Source: Branchiostoma lanceolatum (Eukaryota > Chordata > Leptocardii > Amphioxiformes > Branchiostomatidae). From it: DNA of 64,000 nucleotides. The notes beneath the pieces were generated by a model. The model was not told where the DNA came from, searched no databases, and saw only the letters and a program-made list of their open reading frames with translations. The DNA is taken from positions 18,481,501 through 18,545,500 of the forward strand of contig NC_089726.1 of the NCBI RefSeq assembly GCF_035083965.1, read 5' to 3'. Shown one piece after another: positions 31,371 to 42,620 of the stretch (positions within the stretch are counted from its first letter, which is position 1; every line of letters starts with the position of its first letter). Made by a program: the position numbers and the translations under genes.

Positions 31371-33900
31371 AGTAATAATCTTTATTGCATGTTCGTTCCC
31401 CGGGGGGATAAATGCACATAGGGCCACAGGGGCCATACATAGGGTAATTGAGAGAATATAAAAATGACGTTAACGTCTAAATATACTACTAAGCACTATT
31501 CTAAATGTCCTACTGTATATCTAGGTTCTAGTGGCTTCTTCTCTCTTTTTAAAACATATGGCTACATAATTACATACTTCGTTCATCACATTAACATCTT
31601 TGCATGACATCAAGTGTCTAAAAGTATTTGCTTTGATATTGTTTTACATCTCTTGTCAAGCTGAATTAATTTGAACAGTGACTGACGTTCTTCTTCATAC
31701 AATACACAGTCTAGTAAGAAATGCATTTCATCTTCAATACAAGAGTTATTACAAAATTTACATATTCTGTCGTGTAGAGGGGTACGGCTATGCCTGCCAG
31801 ATTCTATATGTAATGGATGGTCACTGATACGAAGTTTACACATTGCTCTGCGATTTTTGAAATTTGGAATATTTAGGTATGGTTCTTTGTCATATATCTC
31901 TTTGAATGTTTTGTATGTCCTTAACTTGTTGCCTTGATTTCCTTCTCGTCCCTTTGTTTTTAATGCTGAGTTGAATTTTTGGATAAATATATCTTTCAAT
32001 CTTTGTCTTAGTTCATGAAGGTGGAAGGGTTTGTTGATATAATCGTGTGTAAAAAGGCAGACATAGCCAGATTCCTCTAAAACTGTCTTCATGTTCCACA
32101 ACCAACAGGGTATTTTACTACTTACAAGGTCTTTTTGTACAATGTAAGCCTCATACTGAAGACTTTCAATAGGAACATTCCGAACCAATCTATAATAGTA
32201 ACTATACATCCTACAACACGCTTCAATCCATAAGGGAAAGCGACCAAGTTCAGCTCTACTGGCATAATTACTAGCGTTTCTTCTTACTCCTAGGATATGT
32301 TTACAAAATTTCAAGTGAGATTGTTCAAGCGGAGAGTTATCATTCAATTTGCTATTACACCACGTTTCTGCTCCATATAATAATATAGGAGCTATACATT
32401 GATCAAATAACTTAAAGTAGACTGATATTGGAGCCCTTGTGTCTCCAAGAGTACATTTGATACTAAACAGCGCTCGTAGAGCCTTCTTTTGAAGTGCTTT
32501 CATCGCTGTGTTAAAATTACACCCGGCTGTGAAGACAACACCTAAGTATGAATAAGAAGAAACTACATCGATGCTTTTGGGGAATAACTGGAAGCTAAGT
32601 TTTGAGAAGTTGTGTCCTTTTTTGTTGAATACAATTATCTTTGTTTTAGTTAGATTTACGGTAAGTTTCCACTTTTGGCAATACCTTCCAAGGGTGTTTA
32701 TTGCGTTTTGCAGTCCTTGTTGACTTTCGGACAGCAAGACTATGTCGTCGGCATATAGCAAGCTTGTTACTTTTGAGTGGTGTAATAATGGGGCGTCTTT
32801 GTCTGTCATGTTTAGATCGTTAACAAGATCGCTGATATAAAGGTTAAATAAAGTGGGACTCAAAACGCATCCTTGTCGGACACCGATCTGGACAGGGAAG
32901 CTTTCTGTTAGGCCCCCACTTGTTTTAACGCGTGCTTCAGACTGGTTGTAAAGACTTTGGATAATATTGAACACATTGCCTGATATGCCTTTCGAAAGGA
33001 GTTTGAAAAGTAAGCCTTCATGCCAGATTGAGTCAAAAGCTTTGGACAGATCGACAAAGCAAGCATACAAACGTTTGCCCGATTGACAATATTTTGAAAT
33101 CAAGGTTTTAAGTATGAAAATGTTGTCTGATGTTCTGTAGTTTTTTCGGAAGCCTGTTTGGTTTGGTTTTATGATGCCATTCTCTTCTAGGAAGGCTGAT
33201 AGTCTTTTGTTCAATATCGATGTAAATAATTTGCCCAGGCAGCTTGATATCGAGATTCCCCGATAGTTGTTGATCTCGTCCTTTCTACCCGATTTAAAAA
33301 TGGGGACGATATAGCTTTTTGACCATTCTTTTGGGAAGGTTCCTGCTGACAGTATCCGATTGAATAATTTAACTAATGATGCCAATAAGATTGTTTTTCC
33401 TGCTTTAATCATTTCATTAATGACCATGTCTTCTCCACTTGCCTTTTTGTTCTTTAAAGAATGTATAGCATTGTTTATTTGTAATTCAGTGATTGGGTCA
33501 TCTAGTGGACCCATTTTTGTTTCACCTTTCTGCAATTTCTTTAATTTGCATAAAATATCTTTTTCAAAGGCAGGGTCGAAGGCTTGGCGCTGCTGTCTTG
33601 ATTTATCATGGAGGGCTCTAAAATGCTCCATCCATGTGTCGCTTGGTATATCTTCTTGTGGTGTGGCATTGGCCCTTTTTAATTCGTTTAGTAAATTCCA
33701 AAACGCAGTGGGGTTGTTTTCTTGGAGATTTTCTAATTGTTCTAAGCAACTATTTTCATGTTCTCTTTTTCGCTTTCGTATATCCATGTCCGTATGAGTT
33801 CCGTATTCTTTTGGTTTAGTTTGTCGAAGTCATTTCTTTGGTTCGATACACAAGGGTCGGTCAAAGGAGAAAACAACATTTCCCTCGCAAACTTTACCTA
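31371..33900 (-). mobile_element. non-LTR retrotransposon (LINE), 5' truncated
   Basis: The 3' end is at the left: AATAAAGATTATT reads out on the minus strand exactly where similarity to copy 3's flank (CAGTGCTTTTAGTA, about 43000) stops. The 5' end near 33900 lacks the endonuclease, as in ordinary LINE truncation. It lies between copies 2 and 3 and is absent after copy 3. Confidence 0.8.
31610..33787 (-). CDS. LINE reverse transcriptase (ORF2 C-terminal part)
   Basis: The open frame of 725 residues is uninterrupted. It holds the RT core: NNYRGISISSCLGKLFTSIL, QTGFRKNYRTSDNIFIL, the first catalytic Asp in CFVDLSKAFDSIW, RQGCVLSPTLFNLYI and the YADD box in SLLYADDIVLLS. The C-terminus ends in a Cys/His cluster (CKFCNN..EDEMHFLLDC). 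No apurinic endonuclease domain is present, since the element is cut off upstream. The clade is not certain; the sequence is in the broad CR1/RTE/I range. A clean frame over more than 2 kb suggests recent insertion. Confidence 0.85.
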   Translation of the reverse strand: MDIRKRKREHENSCLEQLENLQENNPTAFWNLLNELKRANATPQEDIPSDTWMEHFRALHDKSRQQRQAFDPAFEKDILCKLKKLQKGETKMGPLDDPITELQINNAIHSLKNKKASGEDMVINEMIKAGKTILLASLVKLFNRILSAGTFPKEWSKSYIVPIFKSGRKDEINNYRGISISSCLGKLFTSILNKRLSAFLEENGIIKPNQTGFRKNYRTSDNIFILKTLISKYCQSGKRLYACFVDLSKAFDSIWHEGLLFKLLSKGISGNVFNIIQSLYNQSEARVKTSGGLTESFPVQIGVRQGCVLSPTLFNLYISDLVNDLNMTDKDAPLLHHSKVTSLLYADDIVLLSESQQGLQNAINTLGRYCQKWKLTVNLTKTKIIVFNKKGHNFSKLSFQLFPKSIDVVSSYSYLGVVFTAGCNFNTAMKALQKKALRALFSIKCTLGDTRAPISVYFKLFDQCIAPILLYGAETWCNSKLNDNSPLEQSHLKFCKHILGVRRNASNYASRAELGRFPLWIEACCRMYSYYYRLVRNVPIESLQYEAYIVQKDLVSSKIPCWLWNMKTVLEESGYVCLFTHDYINKPFHLHELRQRLKDIFIQKFNSALKTKGREGNQGNKLRTYKTFKEIYDKEPYLNIPNFKNRRAMCKLRISDHPLHIESGRHSRTPLHDRICKFCNNSCIEDEMHFLLDCVLYEEERQSLFKLIQLDKRCKTISKQILLDT

Positions 33901-36079
33901 AAACAAAAACAAAAATTAAAAACGTAATTCATATGAAAAGTCGACGGGCCCTTAGCAGGCTTTTTTTGCTTGTTAAATATGCTGTTTCCTGGAACTTGGT
34001 GATGTGTCACCATTATGACACCTTGACATTGTGAATAAGCAGAAACAGGAATATTGTAATTAACAAGGGGGTGGGGTGATTCATTGTAAATTCACCCTGT
34101 TACCACGAGGCACCAGAAAAATAAAGCCACCCAGAGCTCTTGGAGCGGACTACTTTCTCTCGCGGAATAAATAAAAAAAAACAACATAATTCTCCGTTCA
34201 AACCACTGCGTCTGGAGAGATTCAACAAACTACTTCTATAATGTGATATCATGGTAAAAGCAATGAACGACCAGCTGATAGGTCTTGCAATTGACTCCCA
34301 TTGTTACTATAAAATACGTCAGTGCAATTAATCTATATTTAAAAAAAGGAAGATTGATTAATGCCGTTGAGCCCGGAAAGAGATGTAATTGGATATTGAT
34401 ATCATGGGTGATTACAGAAACAGTCCGCTATGAAGGCAGCAAGGGATGTGTGAAATAAATGTGTTGTTTACAATATATGGGACTGTACTTTGAAATTATG
34501 TAAGAATGGTGTATCTATGGTGTCGTTTTCCATGCATTTTTTCAAAGTTGGGACCATACTCATCGGAACCTATTTGTATTGTGAGCGACCCGCGAAACAT
34601 CTATTCCTTCATGGATGAGAGACCTCTATAAATCATTGTCAGTATTGCAGCAAAAGGTCATCCACACAACAAGTCACAGCTTAATTAATCTGAGGGGATT
34701 GATACAGTAACGAATTCGAATTGGCCTGTACAGCACATAGATTTTGCTCGAGGATCAGGTGCTTAACAACGTCTACTTGGACACAGGCCGAGGATGAGTG
34801 CAGCAGAAATGTCACATTCACGCAGTGTTGACTTGAAATTATTATTTTAGCCGCTAGGAGTCCCCACTGTCATGTTGCCTGGCACCCAACACATGGGAAA
34901 TTCAATAATAGTAACAGTTGAAGATAAAGCAACATCACGGAACTAAAACTTAAAATTGCGAAAAAAATATTTGCCTAGTGGATAATCAACAAGGGCAAAT
35001 CTATATTTGAATTCTGTTAAATGACTGAAACTCGATGCGCATCTAATTTACATATGTAACTTGGTTCGAGAGTAACATTCATTGACATACATAGTGTAAG
35101 TCATGACCTAATTTGCATTGATGAGAAGGTTGTATAATACCCATAGTGAAAATGGTGGGATATAAAAAAACTTCACACAGTTAGGTTCGACAAATCTGTA
35201 AATCATCAGACATAAATTATATATATGTTTGGACATCATTTACATAATCAACAAGGAAATGAAAACCTCTCAAAGAATAAATGGTCTCTTATTTCTATCG
35301 TCACCAATGATGATATTTTCGGTACATTTACGTTGTCATTTTAAAGATAGTTCACACCGTTAAAACTCAGTTACACAATACCGCACAGGTTGAACCTACT
35401 CTTAAGGCAGAGCTGGAGGTAGCTGGTTGGTGGGGGAGTAAAATTTGTGACTGTTTGATTGTGATTATATACCCAGATTTCTTTCCAATACCGCCGGACC
35501 CACTAACCGGCGGAAAGAAATCGGGGCATATGATGTCTATGATGAGAAATCTTCCCCACCAACCTCTGCTTGGAGGGTAGTTCACCCTGAGGCAAAGGGG
35601 CGCATCACTTTCAACGCGGAGGCCAAACTCAGTTTTCACGCAAAACACACCACTTCTTTTACAACATCGATAGCCTTTTTCAACTATGTTAGCATTTAAT
35701 GTCATTTTGCAACAGATTATGAGCGATATGAAATCAACCCAGGACCCCCAACAACCTTTCGTCATATTTTTACCGTGCACTTACCCAGGTTGCGGAAGAA
35801 TAGGGGTGTGCACCGTCAACAGTAGCCTGAGTGTCATCCTGTTTCAGTTCCAGACTCTGAAACTGAAACTGAAACAGGATGACGGTAGAGCCTGGAACTG
35901 AAACAGGATGAAACCTCAGGTAGAGCCTGGAACTGAAACAGGATTACACTCAGGCCACGTCAACAGCGACCACTGTGGCTGTTTTCTCAATGGCGCTGCC
36001 AGTGTGAATGTCTGAGTGCTACCGTAACGGTTTCACGGTCTCAGTAAGGTCTTCATTGTGGAATCATCCAGTACCCAAA
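33901..36079. promoter_or_regulatory. 5' flank of TPR copy 3
   Basis: It is homologous to the copy 2 flank (18945-23290) but shorter, because it lacks three insertions present there. It contains one private insertion (35823-35957) and the five-codon uORF at 35990-36007. No other gene was seen. Confidence 0.65.
35823..35957. mobile_element. 135-bp MITE with 9-bp target duplication
   Basis: The ends TAGCCTGAGTGT and ACACTCAGGCCA are inverted repeats, followed inside by CATCCTGTTTCAGTTCCAG and its complement. CGTCAACAG is duplicated at 35814-35822 and 35958-35966, and the copy 2 flank has it once (about 23178). The length of the target duplication suggests a Mutator- or hAT-type element. Internal motifs are themselves repeated (GGAACTGAAACAGGAT). 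Confidence 0.8.
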
Positions 36080-39000
36080 ATGTTGCGAGTCTGTCAGAAA
36101 CTTCGCGCAGTGGACGCCAAGAGTAAGAGACTCGGAATAGTGCGTACGGAGACAGACTACCTCCGTGCCCTGCTGGACGCCATGGCGGACATGGACAGGT
36201 ATGCGGAAGTGGAGGTGCTCAAAAGTCTGGGCGACGTGAATTTGGAAAAGGGACAATTGGACAACAACACAGAGAAGTACGATAGGGCCATGGTTTTATA
36301 CAGGACTGCACTGCTCCGGTCTGAGAACGCAGATGTGGGAGAAAGTCTAGAATATCGCTACCACTATGCAGAGAAACTAAGGTTAGGGAAGCGATTTACA
36401 GCTTCAAGTAGTTATGAGCCACTCACTAGCGACAAGAAAATGTCATCGCTCGCTAAAGTAGTAGAGAAGTTCGAAATCCTGGACCGAAGAATGACTGTTG
36501 GTGGCAACAAGGAGACTTTACTGATTGAATATACCAGGTTAGTGGTAGAAGGGATCGTAAAGGATGACAATATGTTAGAAACAGAATCGATTAAGAGTCT
36601 CGGTGACGTGTACCTGAAAAGAGGAACAGAAACCAGAGACGCGCCATGTTTGACTAAGGCGACTGCTCTGTACAACACTGCACTGGCACGGTGCGAGAGG
36701 ATTCAGGGGACAGTCGCACTCATTCACCGCTTATTGTACACGGCAAGAATCAGGCAAGAAACGAAGGTAATCGTTTTCATTGTATGGTATTTGATGAAAA
36801 CAAACAGGGAGTGTTCAGTTGCTCAAAAAGAGCATCACATCGTGAATATATAAACTTCAAGATGATATACCTTATATGTGATCCAATGTTGTAATGGCAG
36901 TCATTTATTCAGCAGAAGTATTCTGTTTATGCTATCATCATGATTACAATAAATCCTACGTAAAAAACTCAGAGGTACAACATTTGTTTGTGCCAGACTA
37001 AACCCAGGAAACTAAAGCAATGTGTTGAAGGATACGCTAGTCTTTTGTCACATGTTTTGCTATAAACAAAGACAGAATGTTATGCTGTTTCTGTCTGTTG
37101 AAGCCTCCAAAGCACAGAGCGCAACAACGAAAGGGTCACGTGCTACGGGACTTTCCGATGACGTCACCCAACACTGATGTCACCGGTGCCTCAAAGGGTC
37201 AACCGTCTATGTAAGCACAGGAGTGGTATTAAATGTTTGCTTTGTCGATAGCGTTAACAGATGAAGTTTACGTAAATGCTGGACGGGAAGAAAACAAAAA
37301 GTCCATTGATTCGGGACGGAACGTTTCAATCTTTTAAAACATATGAATGATAAAATGATTTGCTATTTCCTAGGTACATCGTAAAATAGCTTCGTCGCGA
37401 TTAAGACACGTACCGATTTCTTTCGTATTTTTTTCTTGCCCACTATACTCCAATACACATTTCTAAAAATGGTCTCTTTTTCACGAGTGGTTCGGATTAG
37501 TTGAGCCAAACCACCAGTATGCGCTAAGACTATAATATTTGAGGTATATTGTTATGTATACGTATAAATAGTATCAAGTATATTGTTACAACCCCAAAAT
37601 CGTTGATGAGACATATAATGTCCTCTCCCGTTCAGGACTTATAAGCAGTACCTGACTACAGGGGGCCACGCACTGACTGATGGAAAACTGGACGTGGCAG
37701 AACAGGACTTTGCGTCTGCTCTGAGACTGGTTCACAGTACGTTGTTTCATTGTTATTTCTCTTGCCCAGAGCCCTGTTCAATATGCTTTTTTTTCATTAC
37801 AAGAAAATCGACATGGCGTCCTTACAGCAAATTTAGAAAAATCTTGTCATCTGAGCAATACAATACTAGCATTTCTTTATTCATCAAATATTCGTCCTAA
37901 CCAATATAACATATTTGCTTGTAAAATAATTCACAATCTACAAATAATTTTTTTTCAAAATTGTGGAGCCTGATTTATGTAGCCTTTGAAAGTAAGAGCT
38001 CTGAGTGTCCGCTTAACAACCTCATATACATTTCATGTGCATACAGATCCTAACAAACCTGATCGATGTAAAGAGGCTGAATGTCTCTGCAGACTGGGTG
38101 ACGTCTACGTCCAGCGTGGCAAGAGAACAAAAGAAGGTAGGAAATTCACACAGGCAGCAGCTCTGTACAACGCAGCCATGGCTAGAACAGACAGAAACAA
38201 ACACAGTGTGACGAAAAAACTGGAGGAGATAGAGCAATGGTTTCTCCGTTACACGGCAAATGTGGAAATAAAACCTGTTCCTTCTGATTCGACCATACGT
38301 CATCAGAAGCGATTGCAAGAGATGCGTACGCGCGCCAAGTCACAACTAGACGTCATTAATGAGCAACACAACCCGTACCAATACGACGAGGATGATCCAG
38401 TCATGATAACAGTCGAGGCGGATCGAGCTGAAGCAGTCAAGGCTTTATTCAAGAACATCGCCAAGGATAGGCAGATGTTTATTGAGGACCTTGTTGGTGA
38501 ATGCATTACCACTCTCGGTCCTCATCCATGTAAGTACGCTTTCATCGGGTTAGGCTCACAGGCAACAGAACTGGTCACACCCTACTCTGACCTGGAGTTC
38601 GCCATTCTGATTGAGGATGGGAAAGACAATGACGTCACACGGCGGTACTTCCTCAACCTCACACACTACCTCCACTTGAAAGTCATCAACCTCGGAGAGA
38701 CAATTCTCCCATCAATGGCAATTCCGTCATTGAACGATTTTCCAGAGAATGACTGGTTCTTCGACTCCATCACACCGCGTGGATTTGCCTTCGACGGTTT
38801 CATGCCATGGGCTAGTAAGACTCCATTTGGAAGAGACCAGACGAAGACCAAACCTCCCGTCAGCCTTATCCAGACCCCTGCCGAAATGGCGAAGTTTCAG
38901 CGGCTAGACGTTTCTGTGGCTGAAGGGTATCACCTGTCAGACATCCTCAGACGAGTTGTTTTCCTCACAGGGGAAGAGGCCCTCGTGACCGAGTATGTGA

Positions 39001-41609
39001 CAAAACTCAAGGGAATCATCACGGGCGATCTTCTCTCGTGTTTTCGGTCCCGTCTGTCTGCTACGCAAATGTTGTGGGAGAGCAGGGAGCAGTTTGACAC
39101 CCTCGAGCCTACCGGACAGCTGTTAAATGTAAAGAAAGACATCTACCGTTTCCCAGGCATAGCAATTGAGATACTAGCTCTGTGCTGTCAGATCATCTTC
39201 GCTAGCACGTGGGATATGATAGATGAATTAAAGGAAACGGGAAAGATCAATGAAGAGAATGCCTCTCACCTTACAGTACTGACCAGCATCTCGGCAGAGC
39301 TCCGGTTGAGAACATACCTGGCCAACGGGGGGCAGCGAGACACTATGTCCCCTCTTATTCAAATGAAATACCAGTCAAAACCGCAGGAGGTATCTGATAC
39401 TACCCTGAGTTCAATATTCCACGTTCCAAACATTCAAGTTCTTTTTAGATACTACTGCAGGGCAATCCCTTTGAAGAAATGTATACCGGAGAGTTTGCAG
39501 GTCCAACAGAATAAAGTATTGAAAACAACAATCTTAGATACCTCCCATGAATGTAGAGGTCGAATATCTATACATCTATTTTTGTTTAATAGCGCCAAAC
39601 TCCATCTGGAAGCAGCATTAAAAGATGTCGGTAGCGATAATATTAAACGTGTGGAAATTCTTCACATGTTGGGAACCCTCTGGGCCTTCTTTGATGATTG
39701 TAAAACAGGAATTAGTATGCATGAAGAGGCACTCAGAGTGTGTAAAAATATCTATGATGACAACACGGCAAATCCGGCGACTGCCGTGTCACTAAACAAC
39801 CTTGGATGGTCTTGGAGTAATCTCGGTGATCACAATCAAGCAATCAGCTTCTACGAACAGTCACTGTCGATGACGAAAACTATCTATGGAAACAACACGG
39901 AACATCCGGACATTGCTGCGTCACTGAACAATCTTGGATCGTCTTGGAATGGTCTCGGTATTCACAAGAAAGCAATCAGCTACTACGAACAGTCACTAAC
40001 GATGAAGAAAACTATCTATGGATACAACACGGCACATCCGGACATTGCTGCGTCACTGAACAATCTTGGATCGTCTTGGAATGGTCTCGGTGTTCACAAG
40101 AAAGCAATCAGCTACCACGAACAGTCACTAACGATGAAGAAAACTATCTATGGATACAACACGGCACACCCGGATGTTGCCAAGTCACTGAACAATTTAG
40201 GATCGTCATGGAGTCGCCTAGGTGAGCACAAGAAAGCAATCAGCTTCTACGAACAGTCACTGTCGATGAAGAAAACTATCTATGGAGACAGCACGGCACA
40301 CCCGGATGTTGCCGGGTCACTAAACAACCTGGGATTGTCTTGGAGTAATCTCAGTAATCACAAGAAAGCAATCAGCTACTACGAACAGTCATTAACGATA
40401 CGAAAAGTCATCTATGGAGACAACACGGAACATCCGGACATTGCTGCGTCACTAAACAACCTGGGATCGTCTTGGAATGACCTCGGTAATCACAAGAAAG
40501 CAATCAGCTACCACGAACAGTCTTTAACGATGAAGAAAACTATCTATGGATACAACACGGCACACCCGGATGTTGCCACGTCACTAAACAATCTTGGATT
40601 ATCTTGGACGGATCTCGGTGATCACAAGAAAGCAATCAGCTACTTTGAACAGTCACTATCGATATGGAACAGTACCTATAGAGACAACACGGCGCACCCG
40701 CACATAGCCGGGTCACTAAACAACATTGGATCGTCTTGGGACCAACTCGGTGATCACAATAAAGCAATCAGCTTCTACGAACAGTCACTGTCGATGACGA
40801 AAACTATCTATGGAAACAACACGGCACATCCGGACATTGCCGCGTCACTGAACAATCTTGGACGGTCTTGGAGTCAACTCGGCGATGACAAGAAAGCAAT
40901 CAGCTATTATGAACAGTCACTATCGATATGGAACACTACCTATGGAGATAAAACAGCGCACCCGGACACTGCCAAGTCACTGAACAACATTGGATCGTCT
41001 TGGGGTCAACTCAGTGATCACAAGAAAGCAATCAGCTACTACGAACAGTCACTAACGATGATGAAAACTATCTATGGAGACAACACGGTACATCCGGACA
41101 TTGCCAGGGCACTAAGCAACATTGGATCATCTTGGAGTAAACTCGGTGATCACAAAAAAGCAATCAGCTACTACGAACAGTCACTAACGATGAGGAAAAC
41201 TATCTATGGAGATAACACAGCGCACCCGCACACTGCCAAGTCACTAATTAACCTTGGGTCATCTTGGAGTGAACTCGGTAATCACAAGAAAGCAATCAGC
41301 TACTACGAACAGTCACTTTCGATATGCAACACTATTTATGGAGATAAAACAGCGCACCCGCACACTACCGAGTCACTAATTAACCTTGGGTCGTCTTGGG
41401 GTAAACTCGGTGATCACAAGAAAGCAATCAGCTACTACGAACGGTTACTAACGATGATGAAAACAATCTATGGAGACAACACGGCGCATCCGGACGTAGC
41501 CAAGACACTTTACAAACTGCAATTAGCATGGACCAAAATTGGTGATTATCAAAGAGCGATGGAGTTCAAGCAACAATCACAAAGTATGCAGAGGCCCCTA
41601 AAGCCTTAG
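36080..41609 (+). CDS. GlnD/DUF294-like nucleotidyltransferase with TPR array (copy 3)
   Basis: Three coding exons (36080-36766, 37646-37736, 38047-41609) sum to 4341 bases, or 1446 residues. Exon lengths and phases of the first two exons equal those of copy 1 (687 and 91 bases). The domain order is the same: N-terminal TPR-like helices, a nucleotidyltransferase with GLGSQ and SDLEFAIL intact, the GlnD-like helical region (LNVKKDIYRFPG), then 14 TPR units of 44 residues against 17 in copy 1, which accounts for the length difference apart from four residues at the C-terminus. Exon 2 begins CAG rather than GAG. The first Met of the conserved MLRVCQKL block is taken as start; the frame is open further up. 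An intact gene; biochemical role unknown. Confidence 0.85.
37147..37166 (+). promoter_or_regulatory. NF-kB-like plus CRE composite site, intron 1 of copy 3
   Basis: GGGACTTTCC at 37147-37156 and TGACGTCA at 37159-37166, with the E-box CACGTG just upstream, are arranged as in copy 1. Confidence 0.6.
39760..41550 (+). repeat. 132-bp tandem coding repeats (14 TPR units) in copy 3
   Basis: The period is the same as in copy 1, but units are shuffled and more varied (NGLG, SNLS, DQLG, GQLS starts). It has no block of near-identical units as long as that in copy 1. Confidence 0.85.
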
Positions 41610-41816
41610 GCCATTTGTAACTCTAGAGGAACTTTTTAAAGATTGAGTTGTGGATGAGAATTTTTTCTTGAATGGTGAAAATGTGACAACCTATCTTTTA
41701 TATGTGAATTATGCATTACGATCAGGAACTAAATGAAATGAAAAACAATGTTCATTGTATACTCCAAATATTGTTTTCGATACTTTACTGATACCAGACG
41801 CATAGATCCCATACAT

Positions 41817-41822
41817 AATAAA
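41817..41822 (+). promoter_or_regulatory. poly(A) signal candidate for TPR copy 3
   Basis: A perfect AATAAA lies about 210 bases after the stop. The equivalent site after copy 2 reads AATAGA. Confidence 0.4.
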
Positions 41823-42007
41823 AAGAACAACTTCAACTTCTTGTATTTGAAACCATACTGTATGTAACGTTAACATTTCGAGTTATGAATATGTTGCTAA
41901 TTTCAATGGTACCATATTTCTTTTTTTGCACTTTGTTTTATGACCTACTCGTCTGCCATGGTGTACGTCTCAAAAATGACTAAACAAAACAACGTCAGGT
42001 ATCGTAC

Positions 42008-42620
42008 ACGTGTTAAATGGTGATTAGCACGCTTACCATGTCAATTATGACGTTGGGAGTGATCAAACGTAACTTATGGGCATGCCCATCAAAGGTAAAA
42101 TCACTTGTGTACACGTCGCTAGTAAGACCAAACCTAGAATTCGCCGCAACAGTATGGGATTCATATACTAAGAGAGGCAAAGATAAATTGGAGAGGGTAC
42201 AGAACCAAGCAGCCAGATTCTGCACGAACAACTATGACGGGTGCTAGTGTCATCAAAATAAAAACAGATCTGCAGTGGATGTCACTCGAAGAGAGAAGGA
42301 AAATGTCCAGACTATGCATGATTTACAAAATGACTAATAAACTGGTGGACCTACCGACTAATAAGTAGCTAAGAAAAGGACAAGAAATAGTCATGCCTTT
42401 AAGTATCAGACTTGAATATCAACCTAGGATTGATGTGTTCACAAATTCCGAGAACGATCATAAAGTGGACCTCGTTGCCATCAGACCGTAGAAGCATTCT
42501 CATTAGACAGCTTTAAACAATGCATGCAGTACGTTAACGTTAGATATGCGTAGGTTAGACGTAACAGGTCATTCGATGTAATATAACCAGCTGCTGCCGC
42601 GCTGCGTGCCTGTGAAGCTG
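42008..42620 (+). mobile_element. 5'-truncated LINE remnant (copy 3 flank)
   Basis: The frame from 42017 to 42247 encodes TLGVIKRNLWACPSKVKSL and VRPNLEFAATVWDSYTKRGK, the C-terminal RT region of a jockey/CR1-like LINE. It is homologous to 29998-30660, so the insertion predates that duplication. Confidence 0.65.

Noticed and set aside
39944-40225. ORF in another frame within the TPR array of copy 3
   Set aside because: A repeated shadow frame with period 132 bases and no independent signal.
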